Part shown: positions 1 through 6,312 of the stretch, in pieces | Layout of the letters: each line of letters starts with the position of its first letter | Numbering within the stretch: position 1 is the first letter of the stretch | DNA from: JAZNGX01 sp045576675 | GTDB lineage: Bacteria > Bacillota > Clostridia > Monoglobales > Firm-18 | Assembly (NCBI GenBank): GCA_045576675.1 | Contig: JAZNGX010000054.1 | Coordinates: 1 to 8,253, forward strand | Length of the DNA stretch: 8,253 nt | Direction of reading: 5' to 3' | The notes under the pieces: model-generated | The model's input: only the letters and a program-made list of their open reading frames with translations | What the model was told of the DNA's origin: nothing | Databases searched by the model: none | Made by a program: the position numbers and the translations under genes

Positions 1-206
1 TCTTTGACCCAAAACAGATGGAATTTTGAGTAGATTTTGGTGCGGAAGATGCAGCAAGGCTAACGCCTTGCAAAGATGACAAACCGAAAGATACCGAAAT
101 TACGCTGTTTTGGGCGGGTTCGGATTACTCTCTTTCGGCTAAGGCGGCGTTTAAAACCAAGACTTGTTAGGCTCACTTCTGTTTTAAAACAGATATTACC
201 ATAGTT
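1..206. other. Gene-free stretch rich in perfect inverted repeats
   Basis: No convincing coding region is visible; the only open frame crossing it starts inside the adjacent dispersed repeat and has no ribosome binding site. Four inverted repeats can be read directly. A 10-bp pair CCCAAAACAG (8-17) matches CTGTTTTGGG (105-114). A 7-bp hairpin GCAAGGC/GCCTTGC with loop TAAC spans 54-71. An 8-bp pair CCGAAAGA (84-91) matches TCTTTCGG (131-138) and encloses CCGAA (94-98)/TTCGG (119-123). A perfect 16-bp palindrome lies at 178-193. The 8-17/105-114 and 84-91/131-138 helices interleave, so they could form a pseudoknot or alternative folds. It may be a structured RNA or a further part of the neighbouring repeat; I cannot assign a family. 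Confidence 0.45.
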
Positions 207-465
207 TGTGCGTTGATATTTGTAATCAAACTTAGCTGCGTGCAAAAATTCGCCGTCGGTTTTTTGTTCGTCTTAAATTAAGTCGAGGAGAAAAAATAAC
301 TGAACAAAAAGCGTCTTAAGTATTTATAAATATAATATGTAAACGTAAATATAATTATATACTTTGACAGCTTTGCAGTGAGGGCGTTTTTTTGACGAGG
401 CTTAAATTTACAGAACAAAAGCCGGGCGAGAGGGGGGTGAAGGGGGTATCGGCATACCCCCTTCA
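207..465 (-). repeat. Dispersed intergenic repeat, copy 1 (inverted, full length)
   Basis: Read on the minus strand, this segment matches 4467-4727 along its whole length at roughly 90% identity by eye. It starts with a hairpin at 438-465: the 12-bp stem TGAAGGGGGTAT with its complement around a 4-nt loop. Then come a C-rich stretch, the block GTTCTGTAAATTTAAG, an AT-rich centre, the block GACGAACAAAAA, and CAACGCACA at the far end. The hairpin has no T-run after it, so it is not a standard terminator. The element carries no transposase. It resembles a non-autonomous mobile element or a REP/MITE-like repeat, but I do not recognise a named family. Confidence 0.85.
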
Positions 466-530
466 AATAAAAACACACATTCCACCCCGCTGCAGGTGAT
501 AAAAAATTATTAAAATTATAATATCTTCTT

Positions 531-569
531 TATAACAGAAGTAAGCCTGACAAGGCTTGTTATACTTCT
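531..569 (-). terminator. Possible terminator after the spoIIE unit
   Basis: An inner hairpin AAGCCT/AGGCTT with a 4-nt loop (543-558) lies 11 bases downstream of the small gene's stop codon on the minus strand. Two outer helices compete for the same arms: AGAAGT (537-542) with ACTTCT (564-569), or TATAAC (531-536) with GTTATA (559-564). On the minus strand the T-rich tract comes only about 20-35 bases later and is interrupted by A, so this is weaker than a textbook intrinsic terminator. Position at the end of the transcription unit supports the call. Confidence 0.45.
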
Positions 570-580
570 TCTACTTTCTC

Positions 581-709
581 TTACAGCATTCTTTTCTTAT
601 TACTCTTTTTCTTAAGCTTTTTAAGCCTTTCGATATAATTACTAATTATTTTATTAGCCTCCAAAACCGTGTTAAAATCCTTGTTTTTAAAAACACTTCT
701 TTTCTTCAT
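581..709 (-). CDS. Small basic protein, translationally coupled to spoIIE (42 aa)
   Basis: A 42-codon frame starts at the ATG of an ATGA overlap with the spoIIE stop codon and ends in TAA at 581-583. An AGGA sequence sits about 7 bases upstream of the ATG inside the last spoIIE codons, which favours translation by coupling. The product starts MKKRSVFKNKDF and ends in a lysine-rich tail (RLKKLKKKSNKKRML). By count it has 12 Lys and 3 Arg against 3 acidic residues, a net charge near +12. There is no signal peptide or membrane segment; residues 14-35 could form a helix. I do not recognise a family. Being cotranscribed with spoIIE suggests early sporulation expression, which is inference. It could instead be a chance frame, but the overlap, ribosome binding site and lack of other coding sense argue for a real gene. 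Confidence 0.6.
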   Translation of the reverse strand: MKKRSVFKNKDFNTVLEANKIISNYIERLKKLKKKSNKKRML

Positions 710-3018
710 GCCACTTCCTCATCAATCAAAAGAGTTACAACAGTCATATCATCACTGACAGTATGGTCATTTTTTATAATAGCTTCCTTAACTATATTTT
801 CTGCAAGTGTCTGAGGGTCAGGCTCGCAAGCCTCAGCAAGATATCCCTCAAGCCAGCTATCGTCACTGCCTGTTACGCCGTCGCTCGCAAGAACGATTAT
901 ATCACCTGATTTTATTGAAACCTTTTTACTGCACGGCGTTATATCGGTAAGCATACCTGCAGGAAGTGAGTCAGACGATATTTTTTTAATGCTTTCCCCT
1001 CGTTTTACAAAGCTTGATGATGCACCTATTTTAATAAACTCGGCATTGCCCTCAAATAAATCAATAACTGCCGCATCAACCGTTGCAAAGCTTTCTTCGT
1101 TCTGCCGCAAAAACAGCGACAGATTCATAATTTTTATTGCACATTCCTTGTTAAAGCCTGAGTTTAACAGCCTAAGCATCACATTAACTGCGTAAAGCGA
1201 TTGTGCTCTTGCATTTTCGCCACTGCCCATTCCGTCGCTTAAAATTGCAAGATGCCTGTTATGCTCCAGCTTTTTCTGACAATAGCTGTCGCCACAGCTT
1301 TTGCTGCCGTCCTTTGTGCGTGCCGCACCTCCTGTTCTGACGCTGTATTTTTCACGCTCAAGCAACGTTACCGTAACACGTTTTTCCTGACGCTTCACAT
1401 CTTTTATGTAAAATTTTCTGCCGAAAGTCTGCGACGTTATATCCGCAACTATGTTTTCGATATTGTCCTGCAATGCCGCTTTAATCCACACCTCGTACTG
1501 TGACGCCTGCGTTTTTATAACACCGCAGTCGTAGCACTTAACGCCGTGATTTCGTATAGCGAGGTACAAAACGTTGTCGGGATTAGGCACAAAATCAAGC
1601 TGATTTTTCGTATCCTCCGCAAAGTCGTTCATTATTTCTGCAAAGCCGTAAAGGTGCTGAGATATAAGCTGCTTGCCCGCCTCAACCTTTTTCACCCACA
1701 TATTGTCAAGCCGGTAACGTGCATAAAGCTTGTTTACTGCCGACACATAAAGCTCGTATTTTATACACCGTGCTTTAAAATCCGCACTGATATCCTGCGG
1801 CTCAATCATTCCCTTTTCCTTTAAAAAAGGTGAAAGATGCAAAAGCTGATCGTAGGTTGAATTGAATTCCTTGTCCCAGCACACAAATTTAAGACCGCAT
1901 CTTTTGCAAACCTTGTCTGCCGCCTTGTCAAAAACCGTCATTATATCATTTTTGTTGTCAGGTGCTTTGATATTAAAAAGCTGACCTGCCATATCCGCAA
2001 TTTCAGTTACAGACTGAGCAAAGCAGGTTAGCCTTTTATACACATCATTTATTGCTTTTTTTGCACTGCGGTCTGCAGGAAGTGCCGCCGCAACGATGCC
2101 TTCAACAAAAAGCATTACGTTTTTGGGAACGAGGCAAAACAAAATCACCGATACAGCAACATCAAAGGCAGACATAAGGCTGCCCTGCGATGCACCAAGA
2201 TACGCAAACAACAAAACGTTGCCCAAAACATAACCGCATATAATTCCTATACGCCTGTACCTTGAAAGATATCCGCAAAGCATTCCGCAAATGCCAAAAA
2301 TCCCGATAGCCTCAATTGCGGGATACATTGCAAAGGAATATAAAATGCCTATTCCAAGCCCGCCTGCCGAGCCAAAGCCGATGCCGCCGCAGGCTGAAAG
2401 TATCATTATGTAAAGTCCTGCAAGTGCCTTGCCAAGGCTTACTGCCCCAAAAGAAAGACTCCCGAAGCCCAACACCGACACCGCCGCAAGTGCAAGCAGT
2501 CCCAAAGCTCCGTCATCCGTTGAATCAGCTTCGGGCAGCTGCATTATTTTTAAAGACCTTGCTCCGCACATTGCGAATGCAAAGCACACTATGCACTCTG
2601 TAACAAGCATTGCAACATAGTAAAACGAAGTGCCGTACTGACCGATAAATATTATTCCCGAAACTGCCATTGATGCCGCCGCAATGCCTGATGTTGCGGC
2701 ACTGTAACGTTTTTCGGTCAGTGTGGTCACTGCAGTAAAAATCAAGCCGAACAGTATAAAAGCAAGTATGTACTTGATAAGCGAAACGCCCATCCCTGCT
2801 GAAAAAGCACCAAGCAGACCTGCAAACGCAACAAGCGTGCTGCGTATAAGATTATCGGGATTATTGTTTGCGTATGCCGCAAGATATGCCAGTGCAAATG
2901 GTGACACACAGCCGAATAACACCACTCGCCCAAGCAAAAATGAAAATATGAGATTTACAGCGTCGTACCGCGTAAATGCAAATATTTTTTTGATTCCAAG
3001 GGTTTTTATGTTTTCCAT
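706..3018 (-). CDS. spoIIE: Stage II sporulation protein E, PP2C-type serine phosphatase
   Basis: SpoIIE is a membrane phosphatase of the asymmetric sporulation septum. In Bacillus it dephosphorylates the anti-anti-sigma factor SpoIIAA, releasing sigma F in the forespore, and interacts with FtsZ. The 770-residue length is close to the 827 of B. subtilis. Residues about 20-310 form a run of hydrophobic membrane segments. Residues about 320-560 are the central regulatory region, with a cysteine cluster (C371, C374, C380, then W381). Residues about 560-768 are the PP2C domain with metal-binding motifs: LSDGMGSGE (593-601), ATVDAAVIDL (645-654), SDGVTGSDD (712-720) and DDMTV (756-760). The ATG at 3016-3018 follows AAAGGA with normal spacing. 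The gene has its own promoter region upstream, separated from the lipoprotein gene by a terminator, and overlaps a 42-codon gene at its end. It is intact; the call is secure. Confidence 0.96.
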   Translation of the reverse strand: MENIKTLGIKKIFAFTRYDAVNLIFSFLLGRVVLFGCVSPFALAYLAAYANNNPDNLIRSTLVAFAGLLGAFSAGMGVSLIKYILAFILFGLIFTAVTTLTEKRYSAATSGIAAASMAVSGIIFIGQYGTSFYYVAMLVTECIVCFAFAMCGARSLKIMQLPEADSTDDGALGLLALAAVSVLGFGSLSFGAVSLGKALAGLYIMILSACGGIGFGSAGGLGIGILYSFAMYPAIEAIGIFGICGMLCGYLSRYRRIGIICGYVLGNVLLFAYLGASQGSLMSAFDVAVSVILFCLVPKNVMLFVEGIVAAALPADRSAKKAINDVYKRLTCFAQSVTEIADMAGQLFNIKAPDNKNDIMTVFDKAADKVCKRCGLKFVCWDKEFNSTYDQLLHLSPFLKEKGMIEPQDISADFKARCIKYELYVSAVNKLYARYRLDNMWVKKVEAGKQLISQHLYGFAEIMNDFAEDTKNQLDFVPNPDNVLYLAIRNHGVKCYDCGVIKTQASQYEVWIKAALQDNIENIVADITSQTFGRKFYIKDVKRQEKRVTVTLLEREKYSVRTGGAARTKDGSKSCGDSYCQKKLEHNRHLAILSDGMGSGENARAQSLYAVNVMLRLLNSGFNKECAIKIMNLSLFLRQNEESFATVDAAVIDLFEGNAEFIKIGASSSFVKRGESIKKISSDSLPAGMLTDITPCSKKVSIKSGDIIVLASDGVTGSDDSWLEGYLAEACEPDPQTLAENIVKEAIIKNDHTVSDDMTVVTLLIDEEVA

Positions 3019-3042
3019 AATACCAGTCCTTTCTTGCCAATT

Positions 3043-3108
3043 ATTATATTATGGTAAACATAAAGTATATTGTCACATTGTGTAATTTATGATAAAAACT
3101 TTTTGACA
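3043..3108 (-). promoter_or_regulatory. Candidate spoIIE promoter with Spo0A-box-like motifs
   Basis: On the minus strand GTGACA (3071-3076) can serve as -35. Two -10 choices exist: CATAAT (3048-3053) at 17-bp spacing, or a perfect TATAAT (3043-3048) at 22 bp. The long spacing is notable because the Spo0A-activated spoIIE and spoIIG promoters of B. subtilis use 21-22 bp. A TGTCAAA at 3102-3108, one base off the 0A box TGTCGAA, lies upstream, and a weaker TGTCACA overlaps the -35 on the other strand. Control by Spo0A is inferred from these motifs and the gene, not shown. Confidence 0.5.
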
Positions 3109-3170
3109 AAAAAGGATATAATTTTTGTCTGTCACTTATTTTTCAAGCGGTACGCAGTTAACAGCATAAC

Positions 3171-3208
3171 AAAAATGCCGGGTATTCATAAGAATACCCG
3201 ACATTTTT
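3171..3208 (-). terminator. Strong intrinsic terminator of the lgt-lipoprotein unit
   Basis: A 12-bp stem with one G-T pair (arms 3176-3187 and 3192-3203) closes a 4-nt loop. On the minus strand it is followed by TTTTT (3171-3175), and it begins about three bases after the lipoprotein stop codon. The plus strand also has a T-run (3204-3208), so the structure could work in both directions, but no plus-strand gene feeds into it. It separates the lgt unit from spoIIE. Confidence 0.9.
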
Positions 3209-3539
3209 ATTCGGCACTCGCAAATATTTGCTCAAGCTTTGTACGAATCTCTTCTTTTTCAGGATCTCCATCCTCAAGCTCATTGAACTTATTAATCATT
3301 TCTTCAAGATCTTCACTTTCGATTTCAATCTGAACAGGTTGTGACTGCTGTTCAGGCTGCTCCTGCTTTTCGGTCTGTTGCTCTTTTGGCTCAGGCTTTT
3401 GTTCTTCCTTTACCTCCGCCTTTTGCTCCTGCTTTACCTCGGGAGCATCGGTTTTAACCTCTTGCTTTTCTTCCTTTTTTCCGCAGCCTGTTACAAACAA
3501 AGCCGCTAAAATTAACATTACGCTTATAAGCTTTCGCAT
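3207..3539 (-). CDS. Small Lys/Glu/Gln-rich lipoprotein (110 aa)
   Basis: The product has a classic lipoprotein signal: MRK, a hydrophobic run (residues 4-16) and lipobox VTGC with the lipidated cysteine at residue 19. It should therefore be diacylated by Lgt, cleaved by signal peptidase II and anchored outside the membrane. Residues 20-70 are low complexity, made of K, E, Q and P in short imperfect repeats such as EVKQEQKAEVKEEQKPE, likely an extended tether. Residues 71-110 are acidic and probably helical (EDLEEMINKFNELED). The ATG lies 16 bp inside the end of lgt, in another frame, with AAGGGTG at 3548-3554 eight bases upstream; this coupling fixes the start. A strong terminator follows directly. 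I do not recognise a family and assign no function beyond a surface lipoprotein. Confidence 0.85.
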   Translation of the reverse strand: MRKLISVMLILAALFVTGCGKKEEKQEVKTDAPEVKQEQKAEVKEEQKPEPKEQQTEKQEQPEQQSQPVQIEIESEDLEEMINKFNELEDGDPEKEEIRTKLEQIFASAE

Positions 3540-4333
3540 TGTTTTTTCACCCTTCTTCTATTTATTATAATCAGCACAACAGCTGTTACAAACGAAACAA
3601 TTGCCACAATCTGCGATATTTTAAATCCCGCATTGTATGGAAGTGAATCCACTCTTAAATATTCAATCCACGACCTTCCAAGCCCGTACCAGCCAATATA
3701 CATAAGAAAAATTTCACCATCAAATTTTTTATGCCTTCTGTAGCACAAAAGCAAAACAAGGCCCACCAGGTTCCATAGGCTTTCATACAAAAATGTCGGA
3801 TGCACAGCTGCCATTCTGCCAAGCTCGTCACTCATTATTTCCATACGCCACGGCAACGTTGTTTCACAGCCGTAAGCCTCAACATTAAAGAAATTGCCCC
3901 ATCTGCCAATCATCTGACCGATTAAAAGACCTAAAACGCCTATATCAAAGACCTTTTTTACATCAAGCTTTTTCCGCCTGCAATAAAAATACGCTGTTGC
4001 AAGAGCACCTATTATTCCGCCGTATATGGCAAGGCCGCCCTCCCATATTGCAAAAATGCGGAGCAGGTTGTCCTTATATGCACCAAAATCAAATATAACA
4101 AAATAAAGTCTTGCACAAATTATCGCAACAGGCGTTGCGTACAAAACAATATCTGTTATTGCCTCGCCCGAAATGCCGTCTTTTACAGCAAGGTAGCGGC
4201 AGAATGCTGCGGCAAGCAGCAAGCCTGCGGCAATTATTATTCCGTAAAAGTAAATATCCTTGCCAAAAACCGTGAATGCAACGGAGTTTATGTTAAATTC
4301 AAGCCCCAGACCCGGGAATCCGACGTATTCCAT
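3524..4333 (-). CDS. lgt: Phosphatidylglycerol-prolipoprotein diacylglyceryl transferase
   Basis: Lgt transfers diacylglycerol from phosphatidylglycerol to the lipobox cysteine of prolipoproteins, the first step of lipoprotein maturation, in the cytoplasmic membrane. The 269-residue length fits the family. Multiple hydrophobic segments are evident (about 20-45, 60-80, 95-118, 130-147, 183-198, 205-220, 238-258). The family signature reads GRWGNFFNVE at 143-152. Other conserved blocks are ARLYFV (74-79), WEGGLAIYGG (97-106), HPTFLYES (178-185) and GRSWIEYLR (219-227), holding the Arg and Glu that correspond to E. coli R239 and E243. Tyr104 occupies the place where E. coli has His103, from memory of that protein. 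AAGGTGA five bases before the ATG supports the start. It overlaps the following lipoprotein gene, a predicted substrate. Secure call. Confidence 0.97.
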   Translation of the reverse strand: MEYVGFPGLGLEFNINSVAFTVFGKDIYFYGIIIAAGLLLAAAFCRYLAVKDGISGEAITDIVLYATPVAIICARLYFVIFDFGAYKDNLLRIFAIWEGGLAIYGGIIGALATAYFYCRRKKLDVKKVFDIGVLGLLIGQMIGRWGNFFNVEAYGCETTLPWRMEIMSDELGRMAAVHPTFLYESLWNLVGLVLLLCYRRHKKFDGEIFLMYIGWYGLGRSWIEYLRVDSLPYNAGFKISQIVAIVSFVTAVVLIIINRRRVKKQCESL

Positions 4334-4359
4334 TATCTCACCTTATTTCATTCAATAAA

Positions 4360-4387
4360 TTTATATCTTAATATTGATGCTTATCAC
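4360..4387 (-). promoter_or_regulatory. Tentative lgt promoter
   Basis: On the minus strand GTGATA (4382-4387), a 16-bp spacer and TATAAA (4360-4365) stand 27 bases upstream of the lgt ATG. The -35 matches the sigma-A consensus at only four of six positions, so this is weak. It is the best pair I could find between the dispersed repeat and lgt. Confidence 0.3.
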
Positions 4388-4466
4388 ACCTTACAGGAAA
4401 TAAAAAGTTTTAAATCTATTCTTTGTGTGATGAGTGCATCTAATTTGATAAAATTGTTTTTTATAC

Positions 4467-4727
4467 GTTAAGGGTATGCCGATACCCTTAACAATCCCCG
4501 GTCGCCCGACTTTATGTTCTGTAAATTTAAGCCTCATCAAAAAAACGCCCTCACTGCAAAGCTGTCAAAGCATATAATTATACTTTCGTTTACATATTAT
4601 ATTTATAAACACTTAAGACGCTTTTTGTTCAGTTGTTTTTTTATCCTCGACTTAATTTAAGACGAACAAAAAGCCGACGGCGAGTTTTGCACGCAATAAA
4701 GTTACAGTAACAAAAATCAACGCACAA
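4467..4727 (+). repeat. Dispersed intergenic repeat, copy 2 (full length)
   Basis: This is the plus-orientation partner of copy 1, matching it from the leading hairpin to CAACGCACAA. The hairpin (4467-4492) has an 11-bp perfect stem, GTTAAGGGTAT with ATACCCTTAAC, around the loop GCCG. Relative to copy 1 the stem differs at four positions and each change is compensated in the other arm. It contains the 130-bp central segment (4531-4660) that copy 3 lacks, bounded by two copies of AATTTAA. It occupies most of the 541-bp gap between lgt and the protease gene. No transposase or convincing coding frame is present. Confidence 0.88.
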
Positions 4728-4742
4728 CCTGTAATTATGATT

Positions 4743-4778
4743 AATTCGTGAATTGTAGGTCAGACGTCCTCGCTGACC
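4743..4778. repeat. REP-like pair of palindromes
   Basis: Two inverted repeats lie four bases apart: AATTC-GT-GAATT (4743-4754) and GGTCAG/CTGACC around a 9-nt loop (4758-4778). Such compact palindromes with a short linker resemble REP-type intergenic repeats; whether this one is repeated in the genome cannot be seen here. It lies between repeat copy 2 and the end of the protease gene and has no T-run. Confidence 0.4.
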
Positions 4779-4834
4779 GCATTACGCCAGTTGCAAGTAA
4801 AAAGCATTTAATTTATGATTTCTGCACGTTAGAA

Positions 4835-4859
4835 ACATTTATTCTTATTCGTTAAATGT
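4835..4859 (-). terminator. Weak stem-loop after the protease gene
   Basis: ACATTTA/TAAATGT (4853-4859 and 4835-4841) forms a 7-bp AT-rich stem with an 11-nt loop. On the minus strand it is followed by TTCT and lies about 15 bases past the protease stop codon. The position suits a terminator but the stem is weak and the T-run short. No better candidate is present before the repeat. Confidence 0.3.
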
Positions 4860-4874
4860 AACCTAAGCTACACC

Positions 4875-6311
4875 TTATTTCATATTAAAGATAAGCTCTT
4901 TAGCCTTATCAAGCTGATTATCAATTATTTCCTTTGACTCGCCTGCAAGCTCAACAATTTTAGCCTGCGTTGTCAGGTCTGCAACGCCGTACGGATAAAG
5001 CTCTGTTGCTGTCTGGAACGATGTAACAGCCTGAACAAGCTCGTCATCATATTTTTCATTCATATTAACAAAGGTAAAGCCAATCGCACCGAGATACTGC
5101 TTTAATGCATAAACCTGCTTGTCCTCATCACCATATTTTAACACCTTTTCTGCTTTTACGGGAATAAACTGAGATAAATCAACAGGCTTTGTTGTGTTTT
5201 CAACAAAATAGTCAGGCTCGATGCCTTTGCCGTGAATGTTATTGCCGCTTGGCAGATTATACTGAGCAATTGTGAGCCACGTTGCACCTGCATTTATAAA
5301 ACGCATTGTGTTTTGTACAGTTCCTTTACCAAAGGTTGTTGTACCCACAACTTTGCCTGCCTTATGCTCCTTTATCGCACCTGTTACAATTTCCGATGCC
5401 GAAGCTGAATATTCATTAACAAGCACAACCACCTTAAGTCTTTTGTGGTCGCCCTCTGAATAATGCTTGGTATCTTGTGCCTCGCCCTTGTAATCTTCAA
5501 TTACAACCACCTTGCCCTTTGGTACAAATGCACTTGCAACTGCAACGCCTGTTGCAAGATAGCCACCCTGATTATATCGCAAATCAAGAATAACCTTATC
5601 AACGCCCTCACTTGTAAGGTCAAACAATGCCTTGTTGAATTCATTCAATGTATTATTGCTGAAGGAGTCGATTTTTATGTAACCGCTGTTGTTTTTGCCT
5701 AAGTTTTCATACGTTACAGTTTCGATTGTTACAACAGCACGTGGCAATACAAAGTCTGAAACCATTCCGTTTCTGTCTATAGTAAGTGTTACGTTTGTGC
5801 CTGCCTCGCCGCGGATTAATGAAACCACCTTTTCAAGTCCGTAGCCTGTGATATCCTCACCGTTTACGGCGGTTATAATATCGCCCTCTTTAAGACCTTT
5901 TACAATTGCAGGCGTGTTTTTATGCACCATTGTTATCATAATTTTTCCGTTTAAAAGCGAAACAGAAACGCCGATACCCTGAAACTGCTTTGTTACATCC
6001 TCAACTCTTTTTTCATATTCATCTCTTGTAAGATAATAGGAGTTTTCGTCAAGAGCAGTGTATGCAGCTTTTGCAAGGCGGTCAAACATTTCGGGGTCCT
6101 GCCTTATAAGCTCGGCAACTGCCGCTTCTAAAAGCTCTTCCTTTGTTATATCAAAGGCGTATCTTTTAACCGTCATATCAAGAACATCGTGAAATGTTGC
6201 AATCTGACCGTCCACATCTCTGTCAGGCTCCTGCTGTGCCTCTGTGCAATATGCAGGCAAGCCTGCCAGCATTATTACAACTGTTAAAACTAAAGATATT
6301 ATCTTTTTCAT
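4875..6311 (-). CDS. Secreted S41 carboxy-terminal processing protease (CtpA/CtpB-like)
   Basis: This is a PDZ-gated serine protease acting outside the membrane. With the ATG at 6311 it has 478 residues, almost the length of B. subtilis CtpB. Order of parts: signal peptide (1-22 or so), helical N-terminal region to about 105, PDZ domain (about 109-192, with QGIGVSV), catalytic core, and a peptidoglycan-binding type 1 domain (about 390-456). Catalytic residues are visible: Ser304 in SASASEI, Lys329 in FGKGTVQ and Gln333, with the correct 25-residue Ser-Lys spacing. DLRYNQGG (243-250) is also typical. A GTG three codons earlier is less likely because the Shine-Dalgarno would touch it. The gene starts one base after the preceding stop codon. 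CtpB in Bacillus cleaves SpoIVFA in sigma-K control; that role is possible here, but the surface-protein operon suggests processing of neighbours instead. Confidence 0.93.
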   Translation of the reverse strand: MKKIISLVLTVVIMLAGLPAYCTEAQQEPDRDVDGQIATFHDVLDMTVKRYAFDITKEELLEAAVAELIRQDPEMFDRLAKAAYTALDENSYYLTRDEYEKRVEDVTKQFQGIGVSVSLLNGKIMITMVHKNTPAIVKGLKEGDIITAVNGEDITGYGLEKVVSLIRGEAGTNVTLTIDRNGMVSDFVLPRAVVTIETVTYENLGKNNSGYIKIDSFSNNTLNEFNKALFDLTSEGVDKVILDLRYNQGGYLATGVAVASAFVPKGKVVVIEDYKGEAQDTKHYSEGDHKRLKVVVLVNEYSASASEIVTGAIKEHKAGKVVGTTTFGKGTVQNTMRFINAGATWLTIAQYNLPSGNNIHGKGIEPDYFVENTTKPVDLSQFIPVKAEKVLKYGDEDKQVYALKQYLGAIGFTFVNMNEKYDDELVQAVTSFQTATELYPYGVADLTTQAKIVELAGESKEIIDNQLDKAKELIFNMK

Positions 6312-6312
6312 T

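Noticed and set aside
60..245. 61-codon minus-strand frame at the left edge
   Set aside because: It begins inside the dispersed repeat, has no ribosome binding site and reads through the inverted-repeat region; the translation looks like no protein I know.
438..465. Repeat hairpins read as intrinsic terminators
   Set aside because: None of the three copies has a T-run on the 3' side of the stem in either direction, although copy 1 follows the spoIIE unit.
2723..3085. 120-codon plus-strand frame and similar plus-strand frames opposite spoIIE and the protease gene
   Set aside because: They lie opposite well-supported genes with intact family motifs and are shadows of those genes.
4514..4660. 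Open frame of 48 codons on the plus strand inside repeat copy 2, with a matching minus-strand frame (278-478) in copy 1
   Set aside because: Over the aligned part all six base differences between the copies change an amino acid and none is at a third codon position, so there is no sign of protein-level selection. Copy 3 lacks most of it and no ribosome binding site precedes it.
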